From: Odobenus rosmarus divergens
Taxonomy: Eukaryota; Chordata; Mammalia; Carnivora; Odobenidae
Direction: 5' to 3'
Length of the DNA stretch: 64,000 nt
Assembly: GCF_000321225.1 (NCBI RefSeq)
Contig: NW_004450459.1
Span: 1,952,663-2,016,662, forward strand
The notes under the pieces are model-generated. The model did no database searches. It saw only the letters and a list, made by a program, of their open reading frames with translations, and was not told the DNA's origin. The position numbers were made by a program, and so were the translations under genes. Shown piece after piece: positions 26,280 through 38,490 of this stretch. Each line of letters begins with the position of its first letter. Positions within the stretch are counted from its first letter, which is position 1.

Positions 26280-27115
26280 ACAGAGGAAGTGAGCAACTAT
26301 GAGCAAAAGGCTGGGAACAGGAGAGTCCCACAAGATCCCTTCCCTCAACAGAGATTATAATGTAGCAGGCACAGACATCAATAAACAATTGTAGCGTGTG
26401 GTTAGCACCATTATGAAAACTGAAATGAAGAATCACAAAAGTTCATACTCAGAAGTCCTAAAAGACTGAGAAGATATCAAATATAGAAGGAATTTCCAGA
26501 ATGTTCTCAGAAGCAGTGGCAACATAAGAACAAAGGGAGCAATCAGGTGTTGCTCCCAGATTTTCTGGCATGTTTGACTAGAAAAAAATTAACCAAAATT
26601 GCTCAGAGAGAAGAAAAGTGAAAAATAGGATGACTTCAACTAGGCTGTAATGTTAAGTAGGTAGTTGAAAGTATGGGTCTGAAATTTCGGACCAGATATG
26701 GAACACAATACACTGGGATAAAATAGAAACCCCAAGGATGAGATCCCTCCAGAAGCATTCTGAAGACAGAATCTGAGAGTGCATTTTAGTAGATACACTT
26801 TAATTAAGAGTTATGTGACTGCACTCAACAGTTATGGCAGAGGATGACATCTTCAAGGGACAAGACACCATCTAGGAAAGGTTGCTCAATGGTGTAAATG
26901 TTGCAGAGACAGAGAAAGATAAGGAATGCATACCAAAAGAAACAATTCATCAATTCAGTAACTGAGAGCCCACTGAGAAGAGTTTCACTGAAGTGGCTGT
27001 GTAAAACCAGATTGCAAGGTGGTGAACAGTGAGCAATGAGGATGCAGGGGGAATGGATATGGATTTCTCCAAGAGGTCTGACAGTGAAGAAGGCTGGAGA
27101 AACCAGCAAGTTCAG
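26280..27115 (-). repeat. L2 relic, antisense
   Basis: 'cagagattataatgtagcag', 'ggatgagatccctccagaag', 'gaaagataaggaatgc' and 'gaaggctggagaaaccagc' fit the purine-rich antisense of an L2. It lies downstream of the SESTD1 stop and could be in an extended 3' UTR. Confidence 0.45.
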
Positions 27116-27119
27116 CGGA

Positions 27120-27823
27120 AGTTTTTTGCATTGGAGGATACATGAACATTTTTGTGGACATGAGAAAGGAACCAGCATACAATTCTTTGCATAATTTTGT
27201 ATTGATCACAGACTAAAAAATTTTTAATTTTTTTCAAAAACATTTTCTGAAATAAAAACACAAAAAATACGTACTTTACCATTTAAACTTAATATAAACT
27301 TAAAAGCATTAACATTTTATAAATTTTATTTCTAAAAGAGTTGTACAATTTTTGTTATTAGACTGCTTCAGAATTTTGCTTCTAGTCTATCATGAGAAAT
27401 TAAATTTTATTAACATTTGCTATTTTCATTCCAGAAAAGATTCCTCTGATATAAAGGATTACACTTAAGTAATTATGTATGCCTTCTTCCCCAACCCTCC
27501 TCCCCAAAGACAAAATATCTTCAGGGTAGTTAATAATTTGGATATTTTTCAACTTGAAGAAGAAAACAGTTAGAAATAGTATTCCATTATTTTTAAGTTC
27601 TTTAAGATCTAAATTGCTCTTCACAATTATTTTTCATAATTAAACATGCTTATTACATACACATGCTTACATATGAATTTCCTGGCTAAAACACATGCAA
27701 CCAACATGAAAAAACAAGTATTAAACCATCCTCACAATCCTAAGAATGCCCTTTGCAATAAGGCACTCATGTCTGGAAATAGGATATAACCACCATATTA
27801 AATAAGATGTTTAAAAGAAGCCT
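27120..27823. other. AT-rich sequence downstream of SESTD1, nothing recognised
   Basis: Contains a second minus-strand AATAAA (27411-27406). The frame at 27400-27624 has no support. Confidence 0.4.
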
Positions 27824-28391
27824 TTTATTAAGCACAAACAACTTTTAATACATTATCAATACAAATAGGAAAATGTCTTTTAATGAATATATCAAAGATC
27901 TGAAGGTTTTCTTCATACTGACACAATAAAAATAATCAATTTTGAAGAAGAATTACAAAGTAAATTTTTTGAGTACACCACTGTCTACTAATAACAATTT
28001 AACTATAGTCTAAATTTACTACATCACCTGGGGAGGAAGGTCAACCATTTTTTTATATAGAGAATTCCTAAACTCTTATTAGCACCATTCAAAGCTTATT
28101 ATCAGTTGTTCATCTACAAATTGACAGGTCAGGTAAAGCTTTAAAGCAAGTTTTCAGTGCAATGTTTACAGTTCCTTCTTTTAAGATACTTGGAGTCTAT
28201 GGTCTCAAAGCAAGTTAAATAATGATGCCTTGGTAGTTGCAAGGTGTTAACATGTAGAAAGAAATGGAAAATGGAAAAAAATGAGGCTTATCCTGGCTGT
28301 GAAATGTATCTTAATGTATTGCGGCTAATGCTGTAGTATGCCAACGACATGCGGGATTATAAACTGCAGATTTGTGGGAAGCTGGTAGCTA
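27824..28391 (-). other. SESTD1: Candidate proximal 3' UTR of SESTD1 with poly(A) signal
   Basis: Sequence just after the SESTD1 stop codon. The first canonical minus-strand AATAAA is at 27829-27824, about 565 bases past the stop. ATTAAA variants lie at 27849-27844 and 27883-27878. A GT-rich stretch follows about 30 bases downstream, as expected for a cleavage site. Another AATAAA is at 27411-27406. Transcript ends cannot be fixed from sequence, and a much longer 3' UTR running toward 26 kb is possible. Confidence 0.45.
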
Positions 28392-28521
28392 TTAGCTCTC
28401 TGTGGTCATCATTTCGGGATGTCTCAGCTGCTGCCTTTTGAGACTAACCAGTTTCATCCTGTCTCTGATGTGTTCTGCAGTGGAAGCCATGTCACTTGGA
28501 CTCCCAAAATATTGTTCAGTT
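28392..28521 (-). CDS. SESTD1: SESTD1 last coding exon, about residues 654-696, with stop codon
   Basis: The coding part is 130 bases: one base completing the glycine codon, 42 codons and TAA at 28394-28392. It begins [20 protein letters not shown] and ends MMTTES. The acceptor is 'tttttag'. Against the human protein as I remember it, three positions differ (H for N, S for N, M for V), all conservative for a surface tail. The final residues TES form a class I PDZ-type ending only loosely (x-S/T-x-hydrophobic is not met), so I infer no PDZ binding. Confidence 0.95.
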
Positions 28522-29040
28522 CTAAAAATCAAAACAAACAGAAAAACCATAATCAGATTAAGAGAAATCCACTGACCACAGCAAATGCAAAAGGGAGCAA
28601 AGATTACCATAAATATTATATACATGATATAGCATTAGTTCACTTGCAGACCATACTGCTTATCTTTGAGTAGTAATTCAGTGGGAGAAACATTTTTAAA
28701 TGGCATAAAATATATTAAGACATGTTGAGAAAAAAACATTAGTGGTATTAAATGTCGTATCATATGTACTTATGATAATCTCAACAGATCAAAAATGCAA
28801 CCAAACAATGACACAACAAAGGAAACAATACAACATTGGAGATACTCTGCTTTTCAGTTTTGGGTGCATAAGCACACACAAATATAAAATTTGTATGTGT
28901 TCTTCAAGGATAAGGGCTATGTACACCAAATGTCTAATATAGCTGGCAAGTAAAATATCTGATTAATGTTAAGGCATCATTTGGGACTTTAACAGATAAA
29001 ATCATTTAATGTTATCCTACTTGAAAAGATACTGTATTCA
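28522..29040. other. SESTD1 last intron, 3' portion, nothing recognised
   Basis: AT-rich. The frames at 28419-28673 and 28742-28942 run through the last exon on the wrong strand or lack any match. Confidence 0.5.
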
Positions 29041-29044
29041 GAGT

Positions 29045-29175
29045 CACAGAATCTTTTAGAGCTAGAAGAGTTCTTAAAATTATCTGGTTAAGCTCTGTAT
29101 TTTTTAAGATCAGAAAACTAAGGCCTAGAAAATTAAATGACTTAACTAGGATCACACAGTGGGAAAACCAACATT
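29045..29175 (-). repeat. Ancient MIR/L2-type relic in SESTD1 intron
   Basis: 'agatcagaaaactaaggcct', 'taaatgacttaactaggatc' and 'acacagtgggaaaacc' match the well-known antisense core of old mammalian SINE/LINE relics. Confidence 0.55.
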
Positions 29176-29769
29176 TGAACCAGTGTCTTCAAGCAATGAA
29201 TCCAGAGAGATCATCTAATTTCTTTTATTTTTCCAGGACAATATTACATAAGATAAATCTGAATAAGCTTGCTGTCAAACTTTATATAGCATCAACAGGT
29301 TATCATATAGATGGAACAGAATAACAATTCCAAAAATTAAAGGTGGTGGTTGTGAAATCTGAATATACAGTACTAACTTATTCCTCAATCTTAAAAACAT
29401 GAGGAAATGCTATATGGACTATTTGTAGGACACAGGAGGAGAACTCCCAGCAAAAATACTTGTTATAGATGCTCCTAGGCTGACCTGAGTAGAATGGAGA
29501 TGGTGTTAACAACTGGTTATGAAGCATAGAAATGGGGGTGGGGACTCCCTAGAATGGAACAACCAGAAGGCACCCCTCTTACATTGTTACAAGCCAAATT
29601 TATAATTTTTTAGATTTTATTCTTTTATACACTGCAGATATCTAATATGAATTTAGGCTACTTCTGATGGTTCAATTTTGGCTATGACCAAAGATTATCT
29701 AAATGAAGACTATGAATTATATTCTTTCAAGGGAATAAAATTGTATCTTCCCAAAATCAATTCCAAATA

Positions 29770-30245
29770 ATCATTTGAGGTTCATGACATAGTAGTAGTG
29801 GCACTTATTATGTGTCAGATTGGGGTTTTTTGTTTTTTCTTTTTTTTAAGATTTTATTTATTATAGAGAGAGAGTACAAGTGGGAGGAGGAGCAGTGAGA
29901 GAATCTCGAGCAGGCTCTGCGCCCAGCACAGAGCCAGACTTTGGGCTGGATCCCACAACCCCGGAGATCATGACCTGAGCTGAAACGAAGAGTATAACAC
30001 TCAACCAACTGAGCCACCTAGGCGCCCCTGTGCCAGATTCGTTTTAAGTAATTTATATACATTTAGCTCATGTAATTCCCCTGCCCCTGTAACCTGAAAA
30101 GGTATGAATAATATGTCCCTATTTTTAGATGACGGAATTGAGGCACAAAAAGGCTGAGTGGCTTGCCCAAGGTGTTACAGCTAGTAATGGTGGAGTTGAG
30201 ATTTAAACCCAAGAAATGTGATTCCAGAGTCCACAATCCTATCCA
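29770..30245 (-). repeat. MIR/L2 relic, antisense, split by a SINE
   Basis: Left part ends 'ttattatgtgtcagatt' and the right part resumes 'gtgccagattcgttttaagt', then 'gaattgaggcacaaaaagg' and 'gcttgcccaaggtgttacag'. The break is the SINE at 29822-30028. Confidence 0.75.
29822..30028 (-). mobile_element. CAN-SINE, antisense, in SESTD1 intron
   Basis: Old-type body ('cccacaaccccggagatcat'), head 'gagccacctaggcgcccc'. Target duplications 'tgtgtcagatt' and 'tgtgccagatt' differ at one base. It is in the same orientation as the gene. Confidence 0.92.
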
Positions 30246-30499
30246 TTACACTATACTACAGAGTAAGGATAGATGCATCCAATGATTGGTTTCTCTGTCA
30301 TCTGAATTAAATATCCTCTGGATTACCTCTAAATTATTTTCACTGAGGTTGAGATCCTCAGGGATGAAGCTCCTTCAGATTCATTTACTGGTCCCTTTAT
30401 TTGCATGAGATTACTTCTTATTTTATTATTAACTTTTGAAATGGAAAGGAATGTGGGAATCAGGACCCCATCATTTTACAAATGAAGGAATTCAGACCC

Positions 30500-30728
30500 C
30501 ATATAGCATAGAGAAAAAAGAATGCGTTCGGAGTTGGACCAACCTGAGACTGTATCCCAATTCTACTTAGAAGCTGTGAAATCCTGAGCACCTCACTTAA
30601 TCTTTCTGAGCTTCAGGTTTCTACATCTGTAAATCAGGAATAATCATACTGGTCTAGCACTGTTTGGTCAAAAATAATGAGGTGAAGTGTTTAACTTGAT
30701 GTCTGATATATTATAAGCTCACTAAACA
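30500..30728 (+). repeat. MIR SINE, sense
   Basis: 'ttcggagttggaccaacctg', 'cacctcacttaatctttctg', 'ttctacatctgtaaatcagg' and 'agctcactaaacatta' are in MIR order. The degree of decay fits a shared mammalian insertion. Confidence 0.75.
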
Positions 30729-31056
30729 TTACACCCCGGCACTCCCCTTCCCTGCCCCGGATGAAGCCCAGAGGCATCCTATTCCCTACCATCAGAGCCA
30801 AGGCTAGAACCCAGGATATCAACCTTCTACAACAAGCTGTCAAGAAGCACCATATTTGACAGGAGCAAGTACCAACTGTTACTGTTGCTAAGAGCTCAGT
30901 TTGTATTTCTTTTCATTACAAACCAATTTATTGTGGAACTGAAGATGTGAACCAAAGCTAATTTACTTGGCTTTTTAAAAAACAGATTTTCCTCTCTTGA
31001 TTTCACTTTAAGACCTCACCAATAAAAAGACAAAATTATAAGAACATGTACCATAC

Positions 31057-31178
31057 CCATCAGGATAAACTACAGGAACAGTTAATCTATCCAAAAGTGA
31101 TTTCCCAACTGCTTCAATTTCATCAAATTGCTCCTCATCATTAATAGCTTCAGGCTCTTCTGGACAGTCTTGCAAAAT
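31057..31178 (-). CDS. SESTD1: SESTD1 coding exon, about residues 614-653 (acidic C-terminal linker)
   Basis: This 122-base exon (40 codons plus two bases) encodes [20 protein letters not shown] onward to VVYPD and a split glycine codon. The acceptor is 'ttgcag' and the donor is GATGG followed by gtatgg. The peptide lies after the spectrin repeats; it is strongly acidic and likely flexible. No known domain is seen in it. Confidence 0.95.
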
Positions 31179-31439
31179 CTGCAACAAATAAAATGGCAAC
31201 ATCAATCAAGAGATATAGAAAATCAAGTTCATGTGAATTCAGCAGATTGAAAGTATTTTTGTTTTGTTCTTAGCATCTCCATGTACACCACTGTACAAGA
31301 TTGATTACCGGTGAAGTTGGCTCAAAAAACTCAAATAAAATGAAATACATAATCCTTACTAATAATATATAATTGGAGTACAAAAAGTCTATAGTGATTT
31401 CCAAGAAAAAAATAATACTAGACTACTATTCAGAAAGTA

Positions 31440-31640
31440 AGTTCAAACTGTGCTTAAGAAATATTCCTTCCTTCCTTCATTATTTATTGTACTAAATGTT
31501 TATTTAGCAGCTTGGGATGTGACTGAGATACAGAATTTGACCTCAAACAGCTTACAGATGTCGAAAATGAAAGAAAATATAAATCCAAAACAACATATAC
31601 TCAGAGTACAAACACATAACTGATGGGATGACCTATATAG
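31440..31640 (-). repeat. Possible L2 relic, antisense
   Basis: 'ccttccttccttcattattt' and 'gacctcaaacagcttacag' resemble antisense L2; weak. Confidence 0.35.
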
Positions 31641-31644
31641 GCAC

Positions 31645-32280
31645 TTTACAGTTATTTTAAAAACTGATCTGCTGACTTACCTGAGGTAAACTGATAAGAT
31701 TATAATTCAAATACAGGAAGTTCTACAGTCCTTGATAAAATACTATTTTCCTTAACTATAACCATTTAAATTTAACAAGGGGAGGAGAGGAAGAAAGAAA
31801 CTGCTATAATTCATAATAGCTATAAGTCTATAGGTATTGACCCACACTAGTCAATATAGTAGCAAGCCTAGTGAACACTTGAAAGGTGGCTAGTCCAAAT
31901 TGAGATGTGCTATAAGTCCAAGATACACATTAGATTATAAGAAAAAAACTGCAAAATGTGGGGAAGGGAGAAGAAAAAGAAGTATTTATTTTTGCAACTA
32001 TTTTTGCATTATACTTAATCTAATCTGTTTATTTCAGCATTACTCATAAATAACTTTATATAAAATTCTAGATTCAACTTAAATATTTTCCCAGTCATTA
32101 TACTCTATAAGTTGCTTATAGTTATTATGATTATGCTTACCGGTATAAAACAAAACGCAATAAAGAAGAAAATATCTGATAACAAAAAGCTTTACAAAGG
32201 TTTGAGCAGTAAAGAACCTTAAATTGTGCTAATTATAAGCAGGATAAAGGCCATGTAGCAGAAGAAAAAGGAACATTAAT
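31645..32280. other. SESTD1 intron, nothing recognised
   Basis: AT-rich sequence with no repeat or frame that I can name. Confidence 0.45.
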
Positions 32281-32294
32281 ATTCTATGGAAAAA

Positions 32295-32486
32295 GGGCGC
32301 CTGGGTGGCTCAGTCGTTAAGTGTCTGCCTTCGGCTCAGGTCGTGATCCCGGGGTCCTGGGATCGAGTCCCACATCGGGCTCCCTGCTCGGCAGGAAGCC
32401 TGCTTCTCCCTCTCCCACTGCCCCTGCTTGTGTTCCCTCTCTCTCTGTCTCTCTGTCAAATAAATAAAATTTTTAAAAAAAAAAAA
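32295..32486 (+). mobile_element. CAN-SINE, young sense copy
   Basis: Direct repeats 'attctatggaaaaa' (32281-32294) and 'attctatgcaaaaa' (32487-32500). Antisense to SESTD1. Confidence 0.94.
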
Positions 32487-32572
32487 ATTCTATGCAAAAA
32501 AACTCTCAATCATTTACATTCTTATATGGCCTCATAAAAAAAGTCTAGATCTTAAAATCTCCTTGCAGATAC

Positions 32573-33185
32573 ATTTTATTTTAAGTTTTTACTTAAATTC
32601 CAGTTAACATACAGTTTAATTAGTTTCAGGTGTACAATACAGTGATTCATCACTGACATAGGCTCACAACAAGTGCCCTCCTTAATCCCATCACCTATTA
32701 ACCCATCGCCCACTCACCTCCCCTCTGATAACATCTCTGTTCTCTATAGTTAAGTCTGTTTCTTGGTTTGCCTCTCTTTTTTTCCCCTTTGCTCATTTGT
32801 TTTGTTTCTTAAATTCCACATGAGTAAAATCATATGGTATTTATCTTTCTCTGACTTATTTCACTTAGCATAATACCTTCTAGTTCCATACATGTGGTGG
32901 CCAAATGGCAAGATTTAATTTTTTTTATAGCTGAATAATATTCCATTGTGTATATACCGCACATTTTTCTTCATCTATTCATCTATGGATGGACACTTGG
33001 GCTGCTTCCATAACTTGGGTTACTGTAGATAATGCTGTTATCAACATCAGGGTGCATACATCACTTTGAATTAGTATTTTTGTGTTCTTTGGATAAATCC
33101 CTAATAGTGGGATTGCTGGATTTAAGGGTAGTTCTATTTTTAACTTTTTGAGGAAACTCCATACTGTTTTCTGGAGTGGCCTTGC
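32573..33185 (-). mobile_element. L1 3' end, antisense, 5'-truncated
   Basis: Plus strand starts 'ttaagtttttacttaaattc', a typical reversed L1 3' UTR, and ends in ORF2-end sequence ('aactttttgaggaaactcc'). Target duplications 'ccttgcagatacatttt' (about 32562-32578) and 'ccttgcatatacatttt' (about 33180-33196) differ at one base. Confidence 0.88.
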
Positions 33186-33476
33186 ATATACATTTTGAAA
33201 GCAGTATCTTAAAAAGTTATCAGTAGTGTTAGAAATTGGGCCAGTAGTCACCCTTGGACAGGAGGCAGGGGCAACAGGAACAATGTGATTAAAAAAGGGT
33301 GGCAGAACTTCTGGGGTGCTGGTAATGTTCTGTTGTTCAAATAGTGCGCTGATTTCACAGGCGTGCTCACTTTGTGAAAATTCATTGAAAAGACCGAATT
33401 CAACAAACATTTATGATCTGTACACTTTTCTGTGTTAATATACTTCAATAAAAACTTTCCATTAAAACAATCAGTA

Positions 33477-33669
33477 GGGGTACCTGGGTGGCTCAGTCGG
33501 TTAAGCATCTGCCTTTGGCTCAGGTCATGATCTCAGGGTCCTGGGATTGAGCCCCAAATCGGGCTCCCTGCTCAGTGGGGAGTCTGCTTCTCCCTTTCCC
33601 TCTGCCCCTCCCCCTGCTTATGCATGCTCTCTCTCTCTAATAAATAAATAAAATCTTTAAAAAAAAATG
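33477..33669 (+). mobile_element. CAN-SINE, sense
   Basis: Direct repeats 'aaacaatcagta' at 33465-33476 and 33670-33681, exact. Confidence 0.95.
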
Positions 33670-33681
33670 AAACAATCAGTA

Positions 33682-34628
33682 GATAAACAAGTTTAAGCCA
33701 TTTTATAAATACTTTCACCTTCATCGTTGTTATGCCTATTTTAAACCAACCAAAACACTGACTTATGGAGTTCAGTGACCAGCTCAGCAAGAGTTAACTA
33801 TAAATACTTTCCAACAGAAGTACATTAGAACACTGCCCAATTCCTGAGATTCCTGGTCACATCTCTTCTGTTCTACAGACTAGGCTATATCACATTTACA
33901 TCTTCAGTTTCTCACATTTCATATTGTATTGAACATCCCCTACACTTTCATTCTGAGAGATCAAAACAAAGCTAACTACGTAACAAAGCTCCTCTTCAGA
34001 GTGGAAATGTAAGGATTGGGTGCTATAAATTTTCTCTGTGCAGGGTTAAGAAAAGGGCTCTACTGAAAATTTGCCCAAATAACCCTACATACTGCATTTT
34101 TGGTTTCCGGGACTAATGAATTCATTAAATAAATTCTAGAATAAATCTTTAAAGATAACACATGAAAAAAGGTTTTATTTTCATCTTTATTCTCATTATT
34201 TTTAGCTGGGTAGTCTCTACTTTAAACCTTATAAAATTACAAAGTGCCCTTTTAAAAAATTTATGACAATTATTTGCAGAAGCAAAATGTCCTTTCCTTG
34301 CATAATGGAAGTGATGGGAGTTGTGACACCCTAAAGATAGTTCATTCTGGGGGTCAGGTTTGGTAATAAGAGAAGCACTATTGAGAGACAACTCTTAGAT
34401 GATTTTAGATTTCTCCAACCATAGTAAGCCAGCACTGGTACGGATTATACTACCCGAGAATTTGATCTGAACTCTCTAAGACAATATATTATATCTAAAC
34501 AAACTTTAAACAATGGGATTAATATAAGTTGGAAAAAAACACAGGCTAATCACATAATTATAATATTAAAATTAATACATTTTAAACATACACAATACTA
34601 CTGAGACTACACTTTTAAAAAAGCGAAC
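33682..34628. other. SESTD1 intron, nothing recognised
   Basis: AT-rich; the frame at 34149-34391 has no family resemblance. Confidence 0.45.
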
Positions 34629-34820
34629 CTTTTCAGCATTTGAGTGAAATGCAATAGCCATTTCCAGCCTATGCACTCTCTCTTCAGATGCTATTGTAAA
34701 TTGTTTCCATACTCTGTTCAGTCGAGGAAGTGTGTCTCCAGATGACCGAGATGTGCAGCGCAGAGACTGACACAACACAACTGTGGCCTGTAGCAACTGT
34801 CTTCCATAGTCATAAGTGCT
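34629..34820 (-). CDS. SESTD1: SESTD1 coding exon, about residues 550-613 (spectrin repeat 3)
   Basis: This 192-base, phase 0-0 exon encodes 64 residues, beginning [18 protein letters not shown] and ending AFHSNAEK. The acceptor is a good one, with eight T before AG, and the donor is AAG followed by gttcgc, a weak donor beyond the GT. The peptide finishes spectrin repeat 3; RVWKQF carries the helix-C tryptophan position. Confidence 0.95.
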
Positions 34821-35591
34821 CTAAAAAAAAAAGTAAACATGAAATTATAGTAAAAGAATTCTGAAAAGAGAGACGGGAAAGTGTGCAGGAAGGATTGTGG
34901 TTGCAAATAAGTAACACTACTGGAAATCAATACTGAATGACTCCACTGGCACTTACTACTACAAATTAACTGCAGGCATAAAAAAGGATGGGGAAGCAAT
35001 ACTGTGAATTTTTTCTTTCTTGTTAGGCTTTGCTCTCTTCTTCTTTTTTTCCCCATCTCATTCTTGTCAATTTCACAGGCCAAAAAGAATCTCTGATCAT
35101 TCATTAGCCAAAACAAATGGGTGAAGATGGGCTCTTTATAGGTCACTTTTTATCCCATACAGGAAACCACAATTGTTCACTGAGAACTCAGTTATTAGGG
35201 AAAATAAATTATGATACTTTTCACATACACACAAAATCTGTATTGTTAAACTAACACTGATGAGATACAGAAACTGGGGTTTCTACTATATTGATATTAA
35301 CATATATTTCTTATTAACTTTCGTGAATTAACAGTTGGATTGCCTAAAAAATGGCATAATATAAAACATAAATCAGAGGGAGCATACAGAACCTGTATTC
35401 AGGAAAACATAAACCCTCTCAAGTTTATGCAGGCTACTTTGATGCACCAGCTGACATTTTCTTAGTTCTGTGATATTTCTGGAATAACATAACTAACCTT
35501 CTTGGACTTGGAGGGTTAAGTTACATTATAATCATGCAGAAAGCTATTCAAACACTGAGCTTGTAGAAAAGGAAGATAACCAGTTCTGCAC

Positions 35592-35714
35592 CTGTGCAAC
35601 ATCAACAAATTTTCTATGCTTTTCCAGTAAAACTTTCGTTTCCTGAGCATCATCACCCAATCTGATGTGGGTCTTAAGCAGGGCATCCAGAAGTTCACTT
35701 AGCCATTCTACTGC
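35592..35714 (-). CDS. SESTD1: SESTD1 coding exon, about residues 509-549 (spectrin repeat 3)
   Basis: This 123-base, phase 0-0 exon encodes 41 residues, beginning [16 protein letters not shown] and ending HRKFVDVAQ. The acceptor is 'atttag' and the donor is CAG followed by gtgcag. The tryptophan in AVEWL is at the usual place of the conserved helix-A tryptophan of spectrin repeats. The peptide is the first part of repeat 3. Introns on both sides are about 0.8 kb. Confidence 0.95.
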
Positions 35715-36009
35715 CTAAATAAAAATAGAGAACAGTGAAGCTGGATCCATAACTCTTCTTATATCAAAACACCGTATTTATAAAAAGAAAAATTACTACT
35801 ATATGATTAATCTATTAGTTATAACCTAAGTTCTTAATAGCTTATTTCATTTAATGAAAGCTATTATGAATTAATGACCTTTCCTCCCCCTCAAAATTTT
35901 TAAGATCTAAGGACAAGATATATTAAAGAGAAGCACTTTTTTAAAATTAATAGCACATGATTTATATTAATAGATCAAGTGTTCTCCTTAATGTCCAAGC
36001 ACTGAGTAT

Positions 36010-36099
36010 TATAGAAGACTGATGAATCACTGAAATCTACCTCTGAAACTAATAATACACTACATGTTAATTAACTGAATTTAAATAAAAAAAAAAGAT
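36010..36099 (+). mobile_element. Short L1 3' end, sense
   Basis: 'actgatgaatcactgaaatc', 'tacctctgaaactaataata' and 'gaatttaaataaaaaaa' are the end of the carnivore L1 3' UTR. Only about 90 bases are present. Confidence 0.8.
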
Positions 36100-36569
36100 T
36101 GTGTGTTTATATAATATGTATCTCAGTGGAATCTAATTACAGATTTATGTTACTATTTAAAATCATAAATTTCCTCTAGGTCAAGCTGAAATGATGTTCT
36201 CTGATGCTAACTACACAAAGACAGCATATGGCTCATCTAGTTGAAAAACCCTCTTGCAAGTTAAAAAAGCAATGTGCTATACCAGCCCTAATCCCAGCAT
36301 GTAACTAACATGAAAGTCAACAATAATAAATAATAAATAATCCCAATTTCTCATTCAATAGAGGATTTCATTGAGAAGATAAGTCAAATGAGACCAGTAA
36401 AATAACTGGAAGTAAAAAAACACTTTATTATTTTAATAAGGTAACCTAGAATTTGACTTAATCCATTTACTTTCTAAGAACCATGAAAAGTACACTTTTT
36501 TTTTATAGTTAGGTGAAATCAATCTTTTAAGAGAAGACAACTACATCATGTGCCTGATTGATCTTTTAC

Positions 36570-36651
36570 CTGGGCAGCATCTTCTTCACATTTAAACAAC
36601 TGTACCATCTGAAGCATCTTTAACCTTCGCACATCTACCATGTCTTCACAT
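36570..36651 (-). CDS. SESTD1: SESTD1 coding exon, about residues 481-508
   Basis: This is the shortest exon in the window: 82 bases, encoding the last base of a split arginine codon plus 27 residues ([12 protein letters not shown] through CEEDAAQ). The acceptor is 'ttattag' and the donor is CAG followed by gtaaaa. It was found by matching the protein between its neighbours. Phase is right on both sides (1 base completing AG+A, then phase 0). It links spectrin repeats 2 and 3. It closes the intron whose donor is GC. Confidence 0.94.
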
Positions 36652-38290
36652 CTAATAAATCCAAACATAAAGGTAGAACATCATTTCAGTTTCATTAATA
36701 ACTATTTTAACAACATCTGGCACACATGTTTTGTAGTATATTAAAATACTTAATCCTATATACCATGGAGACTTCAACTACTTTGTATTGATTTGTAAGA
36801 ATTTTAAGGATATCTATGTTACATCAAAATACTTCAAAACTTCAAAATACCTGAAAGACACCTAACTACAAACCCTCTTGAGGACAGAATGGATTCTGGG
36901 AAATACTGAAGCAAAGCATGAAGTAGTACACTAAAACCCAAAGAAATCTCTGTTGCCAGTTAGCATTAAACAAGCTTCGAAGATAAACAAAGTTTCTCAA
37001 ATACTCATTTTGAGGATGATGCTCCAAGGAAATAAAACAAAAAAAGTTATGAGGAAGGATACTATATCATAATTAAAGAGTCTATCCAACAAGAAGATCT
37101 AACAATCCTAAATATTTATGCTCCTAATTTGGGAGAAGCCAATTATATAAACCAGTAACAAAATTAAAGAAACACATAGATAATAATACAATAATAGCAG
37201 GGGACTTCAACAGTCCACTCACTGCAATGGACAGATCATCTAAACAGAAGATCAACAAGGAAACAAGGGCTTTGAATGATACACTGGACCAGATGGACTT
37301 CAAAGATATATTCAGAGCATTCCATCCTAAAGCAATAGAATATACATTCTTCTCGAGTGCACATGGAACATTCTCCAGAACAGATCACATACTGGGTCAC
37401 CAATCAGGTCTCAAATGGTACCAAGACTGGGATTATTCCCTGCATATTTTCAGACCACAATGCTTTGAAACTTGAACTTAGTTACAAGAGGAAATTTAGA
37501 AAGAACTCAAATACATGGAGGTTAAAGAGCATCCTATTAAAGAATGAATGTGTCAATCAGGAAATTAAAGAATTCAAAAAATTCAAGGAAACAAATGAAA
37601 ATGAAAACAGAACTGTTTAAAACCTTTGGGATGCAGCAAAGGTGATCCTAAGAGAGAAATATATAGCAATACAAGCCTTTCTCAAGAAACAAGAAAGGAC
37701 TCAAATATACAACCTAACTTTATACCTAAAGAGCTAGAGAAAGAACAGCAAATAAAACCTAAACCCAACAGGAGAAGAGACTTATCAAAAAGAAAAAAGA
37801 CCCAAATGAATAAAATCATGAATGAAAGAAGAGACACCACACCAACACCAAAGAAATACAATTATAAGAACATATATGCCAACAAATTAGGCAATCTTGA
37901 AGAAATGGATGCATTCCTAGAAACGTATAAACTACCAAAACTGAAACAGGAAGAAATAGAAAACCTGAACAGACCCATAACCAGCAAGGAAATTGAAGCA
38001 GTAATCAAAAATCTCCCAACAAACAAGAGTCCAGAGCTGGATGGCTTTCCAGGGGAATTCTACCAAACATTTAAAGAAGAATGCTTATTCTTCTGAAGCT
38101 ATTTCAAAAAACAGAAATGGAAGGAAAACTTCCAAACTCTTTCTATGAGGCCAGCATTACCTTGATTCCCAAACCAAAGACCCCACCAAAAAGGAGAATT
38201 ACAGACTAATATCCTGATGAACATGGATGCCAAAATTCTCACCAAGATACCAGCCAGTAGTATCCAAATGTACACTAAAAGGATCATTCT

Positions 38291-38490
38291 GGGGCACCTG
38301 GGTGGCTCAGTCGGTTAAGCGTCTGCCTTCGGCTCAGATCATGATCCCAAGATCCTGGGATTGAGCCCCTCATCGGGCTCCCTGCTCAGTGGGGAGTCTA
38401 CCTCTCTCTCTCCATCTGCCTATCCCCCAGCTCATGCTCGCTTGCTCTCTCTCAAAAATAAATAAATAAAATCTTTTAAAAAATTAAAAT
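38291..38490 (+). mobile_element. CAN-SINE, sense, inside L1
   Basis: Exact 13-base direct repeats 'aaaaggatcattc' at 38277-38289 and 38491-38503. Confidence 0.95.

Noticed and set aside
33248..33508. Minus-strand 86- and 143-codon frames near 33 kb
   Set aside because: They run through an L1 3' end and a SINE; part of the translation ([18 protein letters not shown]) is plainly L1 ORF2.
37626..38096. 156-codon frame as a gene
   Set aside because: It is L1 ORF2 sequence (linker between endonuclease and reverse transcriptase), in a broken element.
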